The notes under the pieces are model-generated. The model was not told where the DNA came from. It made no database searches and worked only from the letters and a program-made list of their open reading frames with translations. This document shows, piece by piece, positions 9,801 to 15,400 of a DNA stretch of 15,400 nt. Both the position numbers and the translations under genes were made by a program. The stretch's first letter is position 1; each line of letters opens with the position of its first letter. Source of the DNA: an uncultured bacterium (GTDB lineage: Bacteria > Verrucomicrobiota > Kiritimatiellia > RFP12 > UBA1067); contig CAMIVJ010000022.1 in the NCBI GenBank assembly GCA_946401765.1, positions 1 to 15,400 on the forward strand, given 5' to 3'.

Positions 9801-10167
9801 CATTTCAATGCATCCGCCATACAAGAACGGCGTTGGCTACGTTTTCCTTCGCTATACGATCGAGCTGCCGAAGAAAGACGTCATGTTCAGCGCGTTTGTG
9901 GGCAAGCCCGACTACAAGCTAGGCAACGGCGATGGCACACTCTACCAGATCGCGGTGCAGCCAGCTGGCGCTGCCATCTCAGAGCGCAAGATACTAGCCT
10001 CAGCGCAGGTGAAGGAGAAGAAGTGGAAGGCTCTTGAAGCCGACCTCTCGCCGTGGCGTGGCAAGAAAGTATGGCTGTATCTGATTTCAGACGTAGGTCC
10101 GGCCGACAGCTCCGACTGCGACGGCTCCGCCTGGGGCGGACTAGAGCTAAAGGTCCGCAACAAGTGA
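6823..10167 (+). CDS. Secreted glycoside-hydrolase-like protein with C-terminal carbohydrate-binding-like domain
   Basis: The product has 1114 residues. The start at 6823 is preferred over the in-frame ATG at 6805 because it opens directly into a signal peptide (MKIIALACCLLASSFACLA, cleavage near residues 19-20), while the earlier ATG lies upstream of the -10 box. The N-terminal region (about 21-200) looks like a beta-sandwich. The middle (about 430-760) resembles the TIM-barrel proteins related to families GH101/GH129: LYGPYNNYTDF and GWWHADRV, then TAYCDVHTC with a candidate nucleophile D576, WERTDYDARVPGAGTF, and VWSEGG with a candidate acid/base E624. A bulk-aromatic, glycine-rich segment follows (HYMYCGLADGNYAQ). 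The last 120 or so residues (GISMHPPYKN, GDGTLYQIAVQP, WGGLEL) look like an NPCBM-type jelly roll, which would bind glycans. It presumably acts in the periplasm or outside the cell on a glycan; the substrate cannot be read from sequence. No ribosome binding site is visible, in keeping with a leaderless message. The GH101/129 link rests on pattern recall only. Confidence 0.85.
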   Translation: MKIIALACCLLASSFACLAGTRPYEFDWANRTADDRPVLLPLVSADGWTCRASSATGSLYTASERVLFGDGVMHLAYRMEGPNATIRLSPPAPVPVPPGFDTVSLWTWGNHAYYRRDPAARITLSAEFLDSDGNPFSVLVHSFDHSDWFLAQKRLPATLAPRVAKGATFIGFMVRGGPDSTDRWIELTSFAAYKEELKPLSFKPRRKRGVQAFPSAPQGLNTGDGRLPFPNVETTIIPVVAEDPCIEFRLPKDPAKWDDLAVRYRKGPWMRFAQGGGIFPADAANGAKVRFRRIANSLVADVEAPAGVKEVRFGALPDPSDATPVPMPYYSYGSNGGGTYRRPCVIATKADGKPFFMLASVDWTQSNASEVFSSSRRFDGMLGSNGGARYREKTDGTLNPVFERFVWSFSTKFEDVMPVIPNPPSPLRSVTAERQWAVMFSGDRAKDKAFWRNRRRRGIVHLCVNDHEVCMRDDNESFTFRTRPAPRKGGDEGMRDFTRFMIDEMGYLYGPYNNYTDFAPVNGWWHADRVTRRQDGNLLQAWNRCYAPKPAFINEACEAILPVLQRKFSFNTAYCDVHTCVTPWERTDYDARVPGAGTFAATFYAYGELLDFERRTLGGPVWSEGGCHYMYCGLADGNYAQDQPYRPADNPWLVDFDLRRMHPLANNFGMGSPDMFYPRNSRPNDKDVWIDRFLAATVAFGHPGFFIKGDHANEEQSYFMLIGTGRHYCKADAKDIRYADATGNLLDTSAAVASGIYRRSQVAVKYTDGTQTASNGSKDRNMAFRRDGRWLVLPPNGFFALAGDGSACVVSGAKWRDGERLDLSVAPEYAYLNAHGARAVTPFGGTDGRMYRLLNNDGTDEVFLCKGSFFMLPYTAESVTALDEAGKEIGPAPFTVEAGQTRLAPMKGAFSYRVSKPATWREPSAASVLDGYLKPRNFQLPPEPATENMIELPFVGVAGQALRGGQETELLPECGGEVTPDTFMTVEGITKPGISMHPPYKNGVGYVFLRYTIELPKKDVMFSAFVGKPDYKLGNGDGTLYQIAVQPAGAAISERKILASAQVKEKKWKALEADLSPWRGKKVWLYLISDVGPADSSDCDGSAWGGLELKVRNK

Positions 10168-10189
10168 AGAAGCCTATGCCGCAGACGAT

Positions 10190-10218
10190 TTGACAGCGCA
10201 TAAACTATATGGTAATAT
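10190..10218 (+). promoter_or_regulatory. Sigma-70 promoter of the regulator/YkvA operon
   Basis: A consensus -35 TTGACA (10190-10195) is followed after exactly 17 bp by TAATAT (10213-10218), which is preceded by TGG, an extended -10. Transcription would start near 10225 and leave a leader of about 28 nt. It is the only promoter in the window with both elements near consensus, so the regulator is probably made constitutively, as expected for a sensor that is activated after translation. Confidence 0.8.
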
Positions 10219-10240
10219 CTATTTCGTCTCTAAGGAAAAT

Positions 10241-10247
10241 AGAGGAG
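10241..10247 (+). promoter_or_regulatory. Ribosome binding site that fixes the regulator start
   Basis: AGAGGAG ends 5 nt before the ATG at 10253. It sets that ATG as the start over the in-frame ATG at 10190, which overlaps the -35 box and would lie upstream of the predicted transcript. Confidence 0.75.
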
Positions 10248-10252
10248 CTTAT

Positions 10253-11965
10253 ATGGACAATCGCGAAGATAGAAAAGGCGACAATTCCGGCGGCGATGAT
10301 GTGCTTGTGTGGCTGTGCCGTGACATGGACCAGACTTTCGAGGCAATTCATGCGTATCTCAACGGCGAAGCGACTCCTTTCGGCGGCAGTCTGGCAGACT
10401 GGATGCGAAGCGGTCTTCAGGCCGTGAAAGACTACGCCTGCACAAAGTTTCTCGTTGTGGGCGAAGAAGGCAACCGCTGCGCAAAGTTTCTCAGGGACGA
10501 ATTCCGCAAGTCGCGCAATCTCGACGAACCGCGCATCACATGCGAGCTGGTGACGGAGGACGCTCTTGCCGCGATGCTCGCAGGGCAGAAGGACGTAGTG
10601 TACGTCATTCCTGACAACAAGCCCCTTCCCGCCTGTCTCGACGGCATGCCCAAATATCTTTTCGAAGGTCCGCTGTCTTCATCGGGCGGCAACTTGCCGC
10701 CTGATGAAGACGCGATTCGTCCATGGCCGGCAGGTCGCGCCGTCAGCGACCTGCCCGGCAAAGCGCCTGCCGCCTGGACAAAGTTCTTTCTTCCCGGCAG
10801 CCAGGAGCTTGCCCGCAAGCTGGAGAACCTGCGCACCATCATGAATGCCAAAGGCGAATCAGGGATGCCGCAGTACGTGCTGATCACCGGCGAGACGGGC
10901 ACCGGAAAATCGTTCATAACGCGGAACCTGCCGGCCATCTGCTCGGGCGAATACGACAACCATCAGAAGGAATTCAACGAGACGGACCGCAAATACAAAG
11001 ACGACGAGAAAGTCAACGTCTATGTGCAGGGCAACTGCGCCATGCTCTCGCCGGCCTTGGCCGACTCTCTCCTCTTCGGCGCGGTCGATGGCGCATACAC
11101 AGGACGAGTCGGCGATGTATGCGGCCTCATCGAGAGCGCAGGGGAAGGAATACTCTTTCTGGACGAAGTTGGCGATCTGCCGCTTGAGACGCAGAGCAAG
11201 CTGCTCACCGCCCTCGAGGAGAAACGCTACTACCGCCTAGGCGACACAGGAATGACACGGAAAGAGCGCAGGGTCGAATGCCGAATCGTGTTCGGCACCA
11301 ACCGCGATCTCGCTGCCGAAGCCAGGGAATGGGAATGCTCGCATGGTAGAAAAGGCTTCAGAAGAGACCTTCTGTACCGCATAAACTCTTTCCACATCGA
11401 ACTTCCGCCGCTGAGGGAAAGACTATCGGCGCAGAGGAACCCGCGGCAGCGCACGGACGTGCTGAACGGCATTGTGGACCATTACTGCAAAGACACTGGC
11501 CTTTCGCTCACAAGGAGGGCCCGCGAGACATTCGACGAGTTCGCCTGCAAGTACGAGTGGCCAGGGAACTTCCGGGATGTGAGCCACCTATTCGAGAACA
11601 TCAAGGTGGAGGCGCTCGACAGGGGAGTCGGGCTTGTGGTGTCGGCATACGCCATGAAGTCCGCCATCAGGAAGTTCGTCTCTGCAGAGACGGGCGAAGG
11701 CGCCGAGACCGGAACAGAAACGCTCATGGAGGTGGTCAAGGCCCGCTTTCCGCGTCCGTGCGACGCAAACGAAATCGACTTCATCTTCAGCATCTGTGAA
11801 AGCGCCCGTTCATGCGCCGACGCAGGGCGCGCCTACTACGGCACGGAGGAGAAGAGAAATTTTCCCGACGCCTTCGGCAAACGGCTTGCCCACTTCGGCC
11901 TGGTGTTTGACAGATTCGCGCCCGGCCATCTGTCCGAAAAGAAGACATCCCCGTCGAACAGCTGA
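10253..11965 (+). CDS. RtcR-like sigma-54-dependent transcriptional activator with unrecognised N-terminal sensor region
   Basis: The product has 570 residues and acts in the cytoplasm. Its AAA+ domain covers about 175-450. It has Walker A GETGTGKS (213-220), a sigma-54-contact loop GAYTGR (280-285; consensus GAFTGA), Walker B ILFLDE (D304, E305), an arginine-finger region GFRRDLLYRIN (R370, R371, R376) and sensor II WPGNFRD (W436). The C-terminus (about 495-555), with an alanine-rich helical stretch and KRLAHFGLVFDRF, strongly resembles the DNA-binding end of RtcR, the activator of the RNA-repair genes rtcA/rtcB. RtcR senses RNA ends through an N-terminal CARF domain. Here residues 14-130 do not show the RtcR sensor motifs, but an alpha/beta pattern (VLVWLCRD, KFLVVGEEGNRCAKFLRDEF, DVVYVIPDNK) is compatible with a diverged Rossmann/CARF-like fold. 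The linker (about 141-169) is encoded by two inverted repeats. The next gene starts 29 nt downstream. The activator call is firm; the signal and target genes are unknown. Confidence 0.92.
   Translation: MDNREDRKGDNSGGDDVLVWLCRDMDQTFEAIHAYLNGEATPFGGSLADWMRSGLQAVKDYACTKFLVVGEEGNRCAKFLRDEFRKSRNLDEPRITCELVTEDALAAMLAGQKDVVYVIPDNKPLPACLDGMPKYLFEGPLSSSGGNLPPDEDAIRPWPAGRAVSDLPGKAPAAWTKFFLPGSQELARKLENLRTIMNAKGESGMPQYVLITGETGTGKSFITRNLPAICSGEYDNHQKEFNETDRKYKDDEKVNVYVQGNCAMLSPALADSLLFGAVDGAYTGRVGDVCGLIESAGEGILFLDEVGDLPLETQSKLLTALEEKRYYRLGDTGMTRKERRVECRIVFGTNRDLAAEAREWECSHGRKGFRRDLLYRINSFHIELPPLRERLSAQRNPRQRTDVLNGIVDHYCKDTGLSLTRRARETFDEFACKYEWPGNFRDVSHLFENIKVEALDRGVGLVVSAYAMKSAIRKFVSAETGEGAETGTETLMEVVKARFPRPCDANEIDFIFSICESARSCADAGRAYYGTEEKRNFPDAFGKRLAHFGLVFDRFAPGHLSEKKTSPSNS
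10675..10711. repeat. 37-nt near-perfect palindrome inside the regulator coding sequence
   Basis: The left arm GTCTTCATCGGGCGGCAA (10675-10692) and the right arm TTGCCGCCTGATGAAGAC (10694-10711) pair over all 18 positions, with a single G-T pair and one base between the arms. In RNA it would fold as a long stem closed by a small loop. On the plus strand it encodes part of the linker (SSSGGNLPPDED). Because it is palindromic, the opposite strand encodes nearly the same peptide. Confidence 0.9.
10727..10758. repeat. Second inverted repeat in the regulator linker
   Basis: GCAGGTCGC (10730-10738) and GCGACCTGC (10746-10754) are perfect 9-bp arms around 7 nt. The pairing extends outward by CCG (10727-10729) and CGG (10756-10758) if one base (10755) is bulged. 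It lies 15 nt after the first palindrome and stays in the open frame (AGRAVSDLPG). Confidence 0.75.
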
Positions 11966-11979
11966 ACATAAACCGTCAG

Positions 11980-11985
11980 AAGGAG
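11980..11985 (+). promoter_or_regulatory. Ribosome binding site of the YkvA-like gene
   Basis: AAGGAG lies 9 nt before the ATG at 11995, in the 29-nt gap after the regulator stop codon. It supports both the chosen start and translation from a shared operon message. Confidence 0.75.
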
Positions 11986-11994
11986 AGAGCAGCC

Positions 11995-12393
11995 ATGGAC
12001 ATAGACAAGATCATCAACACCTACCAGAGCTTCATCAAGAACAAGAAGCCCGAGGATGTGGCCGGCGAAAAGGACTCCACCATCGAGAAGGTGGAGAAAG
12101 CCTCAGCGCTTTCAGACCTGCTCGACGACATCCGCACGGCGTACGACATGGTCTCAGACTCCGTCTCTGGCCGGTACAAGGGCATATCGAAGGCGACCCT
12201 CGCGCTTCTTGCTGGCGGCCTTGCCTACCTTGCGCTGCCAGTCGACATCGTGCCCGACTTCATCCCAGTGGCAGGCTGGCTCGACGACGCAGCCGTTCTC
12301 ACCTGGATCTTCGCGAAATGCGCAGACGAGTTCAAGAAGTACAAAGAGTCCAAGAAAGCGCCGCAGAATACGCCATCGCCCACATGCACATGA
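11995..12393 (+). CDS. YkvA family (DUF1232) small membrane-associated protein
   Basis: The product has 132 residues. The family signature is clear: LPVDIVPDFIP (81-91) followed by GWLDDAAVL (94-102). It sits after a hydrophobic stretch (about 67-80) and before a second hydrophobic stretch (about 99-107). The first 60 residues are charged and probably helical; the tail is lysine-rich, then Pro/Thr/Ser. DUF1232 proteins are widespread small, probably membrane-embedded proteins with no established biochemical role. The gene follows the sigma-54 activator by 29 nt, on the same strand, with its own ribosome binding site and no visible promoter between them, so the two are probably co-transcribed. 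It may be an effector or partner of the regulator, but that is inference from position only. Confidence 0.9.
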   Translation: MDIDKIINTYQSFIKNKKPEDVAGEKDSTIEKVEKASALSDLLDDIRTAYDMVSDSVSGRYKGISKATLALLAGGLAYLALPVDIVPDFIPVAGWLDDAAVLTWIFAKCADEFKKYKESKKAPQNTPSPTCT

Positions 12394-12439
12394 CGCACCG
12401 CATTTTCTTGAATTCTCGAAACTTCGAACCCCCGAAACT

Positions 12440-15400
12440 TCACCGAATGAAGATGGCGCACCCTCTCTTCAGGTAGAGGCCGTCGTCGCATACCTCGAGC
12501 GTGCCTCTCTTGGCGTCTTCGGGCGTCAGCTGGAACGTGACGTTCTCGGGAATGGCGTCCCAGCTGATAAGAGGCTTGCCTCCGAACACGCCGCGAGCGC
12601 CCACCTTCACGTAGATGAGGGCGTCTTCGTCGAACGAGATCTTCTGGTTTTTCTGCGCACCGCTCTTCAGACTGACGGGGGCTTTGTTCTCAGAGACGTC
12701 GAACGTAGCGCCGTCATGAAGCAGGATATTGCCGAATTTCGGCGTAAGCACCTTGAACGTGCCGCTCACATCGACAAGACCCTCGCATGTAAGGGCATCG
12801 CTCTCGGCACCAACAAGCGCATAGTCATGCGCACCGGTGAGATTGCTGTAGTACATCGCGTGGCGCAGCGTGAAGTCTACTCCCGTTGCATTGCTGGCGC
12901 CATCTATGAATGCCAGATAATATGCAGGGTCCGAACTGTCGGAGACCGTGACAGAGCCGTTCTTGATGGCGCACTTCTGGAAGTAGAAATGGTCGCCAAG
13001 AAGCGTGAACTCGAGGTTGTGTCCGCCAAGGTTCATGACAGCATCCAGATGCGCGCCGTTCTCGAGCACATGCATTCCGTAGGCGTGCTCGAGCACGAAC
13101 GAGGAGTCTGCTGTAAGCACAACGCAACCGAGCTGGGACGCGCTGCCGCGGTCGCTGCGCTCGCCCGAGTTCACGAGCGTGCCGCCGTCCATCACGAGCG
13201 GATTCCTGCCGTAGTCAACCTTCCCGTTCATGTCGATCGTGGCGCCCGAGCGCACCGTGACGTCGGGAATGCGAGCGAAAACGACGTCGTCGATGTTGAT
13301 GGCCCGAACGGCGGCCGTCTTCGCCTGATAGAATCTCAGCGTATAGTCGCCAGCCTCGCCAACGTCCACCACCGCGCTGTAAAGAGTCTTGCCTGCGCCG
13401 CTGATAGCATTGCCCGTGAGCACCTTCCTCGTCTCGTCGTCGTGTATGAGAAGCAGGTCCACCGGCGCGCCGCGCCTTGCGGCGTCGTTGTTCGCAAGGC
13501 ATGAGAACTGCACCCTGTACATTCCGGGATTGTCCACGTGCACCGTCTGTTCTATCCATGCGTCGCTAATGTTGTCGTACGTCCTCAGATACGCCGCATA
13601 CCTGCCTATGTCCAGGCTGTTGCCGGCGTCCGGCATGGCCACCCACACGTTGCATGCAGAGGCAAGTCCGGCGTTTTTGTCGGGATCGCAGCTCCAATAG
13701 GGGCACTCCGGCCAGTCGGGAGAGGTGGCATACTGCCACTGTCCGTTGTTCGCCGTCACATTGCCCTCGTCGAACGAGCCGTTCTTGATCAGGTTGACCT
13801 CCTCGGGCATGCGGATAAACAGAACGCCGTCGATGTTCGTAGCCTTCACGCTGCTTGTCTCCGCCTGATGGAAATGAAGCGTATAGTCGCCTGCCTCGGC
13901 TATCTCCACCAGTTTGCCAAACTGAACCATGCCTTGATGGTAGCTGGTCGTGACCGAGGCAAGCTGATTCGTCGTTCCGCCATGTATGAGAAGCAGCTTG
14001 ACGATTGCGCCGCGGCGATCGGCGTTCGCGCAGGCGTTGTATAAGAAACCCACATGGTACGTTCCGGGATTCGCCACGTGGATCGTCTGCTCGAACCATG
14101 CGTCGCCGCCGCCGCTCATGGTTCTAAGATACACCGCATACCTGCCAACGTTGACTCCGTTCGCCACCCATGTACCGTTCGCATTCGAGAGGCCCGCGTT
14201 CTTGCCGTCGCACGTCCATGCGGGATTCTCCTGCCACGTCGTCGAGCCGGCATACTGGTACTTTCCGCTGTTTGCCGTGATGCCGCCCTCGTCGAACGAG
14301 CCGTTCCTTACGAGGTTCTCCTCCACGAGTCCGAACGGCTGCATTCTGCCGTGCGTGCCGCACTTCAGCACGCCCGCCGCCACATCGGTGCCGCCTTTAT
14401 ACGCCTGATACGCGCGCGACGCCGTGAACGTGCCCGCGCCGTCCTTGACGAGCGTGATGTTGCCGCCGATATCCACGGCTTCGTTCTCGGTCTCGTCGCC
14501 TTCCGCCACGTTAACGCGCAGTTCGGATAGTTCTGTCGCAGTGTTCACGATCCTTCCGCCAATGTCGATGCGTTCACCGCCGCCAGTCAGCGTGCCCACA
14601 GGCTCGAGGAACGTCTCCGTGACAAGGTTGTAGAAGCCAACCACGTCGTCCTCTTCCTCGTCGGTGCCTTGCGTGTCAACCGCAGGCACGATGTGGCACT
14701 TCACCCTTCCGTCGTTGCCGTACACCTTGAAGTAGTAGAACCTTCCCTTGGTGTTGTAGCTCGCGTTGGCGGTGAAGACGCCAGAATTGTCGTAGTTTCC
14801 GCCGGTGAGGAGCACGAAAGGACCAGGCGCCGTGTAGTATGTGGCGTCGCGCGTTATCGTGGCCACATGATTTACCGACGTGCCGCAGTCCTTGAACTCG
14901 TATGTTCCGCGGTAGCCGTCCAACACGATTACGTAGTCGCTGCCGGGCACGATGCCCATGGCCTTCTGCGCGGACCGGCTTCCGTGGTCAAAGCGAAGGT
15001 CCGTGTTGTTGTTCAGGCGCAGGCACGTGAACGACTCATTCGACAAGCGCGTGCAGAAGAGAAACTGGTACGTTCCGCTGTTGTCGGCGTAGCGGATCTT
15101 CGTCTCCACCCTGTCGCTCGCGAGCGGAGTGTAGTCGGTGACCACATGCTGCGAGCCGGTGGCGTCAACGTAGCCAAGCAGCCTGTACCTGCCGCCAGCG
15201 GGCACGCAACCCTTCAGCGCGGAGACGGTGAGGTTGTAGCCGGCGAGATCCACCGTGGCGCCTCGAGCGACCGTGAGGGCGCCGTCAACCACTTCGTCCG
15301 CCGTCAGCGTGTAGTCCGCATCAATCGTGCGGTCTGCAAAAACCGGCATGAACGCGCCTGCGGCAACCGCAATCGCCGGAACCACTGCCTTCGCAAAACT
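12440..15400 (-). CDS. Secreted modular beta-rich surface protein with LamG-like, autotransporter-strand and duplicated galactose-binding-like domains (5' end off window)
   Basis: The frame is open from the right edge to TGA at 12442-12440, giving at least 986 residues. The first visible residues, SFAKAVVPAIAVAAGAFMPVFA, are the end of a signal peptide (cleavage after visible residue 22). The true start is therefore only a few codons off the window, and the in-frame GTG at 15385 is not it. Visible modules are a short beta-strand repeat region; a LamG/concanavalin-like module at about 55-285 (FYYFKVYG, then VPAVD and VVGFYNLVTETF); an autotransporter-associated strand repeat at about 310-345 (LVKDGAGTFTASRAY, YKGGTDVAAGVLKCG); and two tandem galactose-binding-like domains at 362-535 and 536-713, each opening with NGSFDEG. 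The rest is a solenoid-like beta region (VTVRSGATIDMNG, VMDGGTLVNSG). No C-terminal beta-barrel, PEP-CTERM or sortase signal is seen, and it ends CDDGLYLKRGCAIFIR. It probably acts as an extracellular glycan-binding or adhesive protein. It converges on the YkvA-like gene with 46 bp between them. Confidence 0.88.
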   Translation of the reverse strand, partial: SFAKAVVPAIAVAAGAFMPVFADRTIDADYTLTADEVVDGALTVARGATVDLAGYNLTVSALKGCVPAGGRYRLLGYVDATGSQHVVTDYTPLASDRVETKIRYADNSGTYQFLFCTRLSNESFTCLRLNNNTDLRFDHGSRSAQKAMGIVPGSDYVIVLDGYRGTYEFKDCGTSVNHVATITRDATYYTAPGPFVLLTGGNYDNSGVFTANASYNTKGRFYYFKVYGNDGRVKCHIVPAVDTQGTDEEEDDVVGFYNLVTETFLEPVGTLTGGGERIDIGGRIVNTATELSELRVNVAEGDETENEAVDIGGNITLVKDGAGTFTASRAYQAYKGGTDVAAGVLKCGTHGRMQPFGLVEENLVRNGSFDEGGITANSGKYQYAGSTTWQENPAWTCDGKNAGLSNANGTWVANGVNVGRYAVYLRTMSGGGDAWFEQTIHVANPGTYHVGFLYNACANADRRGAIVKLLLIHGGTTNQLASVTTSYHQGMVQFGKLVEIAEAGDYTLHFHQAETSSVKATNIDGVLFIRMPEEVNLIKNGSFDEGNVTANNGQWQYATSPDWPECPYWSCDPDKNAGLASACNVWVAMPDAGNSLDIGRYAAYLRTYDNISDAWIEQTVHVDNPGMYRVQFSCLANNDAARRGAPVDLLLIHDDETRKVLTGNAISGAGKTLYSAVVDVGEAGDYTLRFYQAKTAAVRAINIDDVVFARIPDVTVRSGATIDMNGKVDYGRNPLVMDGGTLVNSGERSDRGSASQLGCVVLTADSSFVLEHAYGMHVLENGAHLDAVMNLGGHNLEFTLLGDHFYFQKCAIKNGSVTVSDSSDPAYYLAFIDGASNATGVDFTLRHAMYYSNLTGAHDYALVGAESDALTCEGLVDVSGTFKVLTPKFGNILLHDGATFDVSENKAPVSLKSGAQKNQKISFDEDALIYVKVGARGVFGGKPLISWDAIPENVTFQLTPEDAKRGTLEVCDDGLYLKRGCAIFIR
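13262..14317 (-). repeat. Tandem duplication of a ~175-residue galactose-binding-like domain
   Basis: Copy A (14317-13796) and copy B (13795-13262) both begin NGSFDEG, share DAW[FI]EQT[IV]HV, GRYA, LLLIH and AGDYTL, and end NID-V-F-R-P. By eye roughly half the residues match. The order and spacing of motifs are the same throughout, so this is an internal domain duplication. Confidence 0.85.

Noticed and set aside
10190..10252. Alternative N-terminal extension of the regulator from an upstream in-frame ATG
   Set aside because: It overlaps the -35 and -10 boxes and lacks a ribosome binding site, whereas the ATG at 10253 has AGAGGAG at good spacing.
10168..10252. Sigma-54 (-24/-12) promoter near the sigma-54 activator
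   Set aside because: No TGGCAC...TTGCA-like pair was found here or in the 29-nt gap before the YkvA-like gene; the promoter seen is of sigma-70 type.
12394..12439. Transcription terminator between the convergent genes
   Set aside because: Only 4-bp stems around TTCG/CGAA are present, with no following T-run; too weak to call.
12056..13504. Plus-strand open frame of 482 codons crossing the YkvA-like gene and the convergent surface-protein gene
   Set aside because: It overlaps two well-supported genes in other frames and has no domain or ribosome binding site.

Overview
The window is GC-rich and tightly packed. It holds five protein genes and no RNA genes, insertion sequences or CRISPR arrays that I can see. 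Two genes run off the edges. The protein content is a giant secreted lamin-tail/CotH protein, a secreted glycoside-hydrolase-like enzyme, an autotransporter-strand/LamG-like surface protein and an RtcR-type sigma-54 activator. This mix suggests an uncultured member of the Planctomycetes-Verrucomicrobia-Chlamydiae group, most likely a gut-type Kiritimatiellota/Lentisphaerota/Verrucomicrobiota lineage. That placement is inferred from gene content, not from a marker gene.

Layout. (1) Minus strand, 6702 down past base 1: at least 2234 residues of a secreted protein with about six lamin-tail domains, jelly-roll and Ig-like modules and a CotH kinase-like domain. Its 3' end is off the window. (2) 6703-6822: a 120-bp divergent intergenic region with two back-to-back extended -10 promoters. 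Their -35 regions coincide, and the plus-strand one would give a leaderless mRNA. (3) Plus strand 6823-10167: a secreted 1114-residue glycoside-hydrolase-like protein with a C-terminal carbohydrate-binding-like domain. (4) 10168-10252: an intergenic region with a near-consensus sigma-70 promoter (TTGACA, 17 bp, TAATAT) and a good ribosome binding site. (5) Plus strand 10253-12393: an apparent two-gene operon. The first gene encodes an RtcR-like sigma-54 activator with an unrecognised N-terminal sensor region, and the second a small YkvA/DUF1232 membrane protein. (6) Minus strand 12440-15400: a secreted modular beta-rich protein whose 5' end is off the window.

How the genes may work together. 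The two divergent secreted proteins could be co-regulated through their shared promoter region, and both look built for contact with extracellular or envelope polymers, probably glycans. The regulator/YkvA pair looks like a separate unit. By analogy with RtcR it could sense an intracellular stress signal and activate a sigma-54 promoter. No such promoter was spotted here by eye, so its target may lie elsewhere.

The most unusual sequence feature is inside the regulator gene. The stretch encoding the linker between the sensor and AAA+ domains contains a 37-nt almost perfect palindrome (10675-10711) followed by a second strong hairpin (10727-10758). Together they span 84 nt, exactly 28 codons, and look like a palindromic element inserted in frame.
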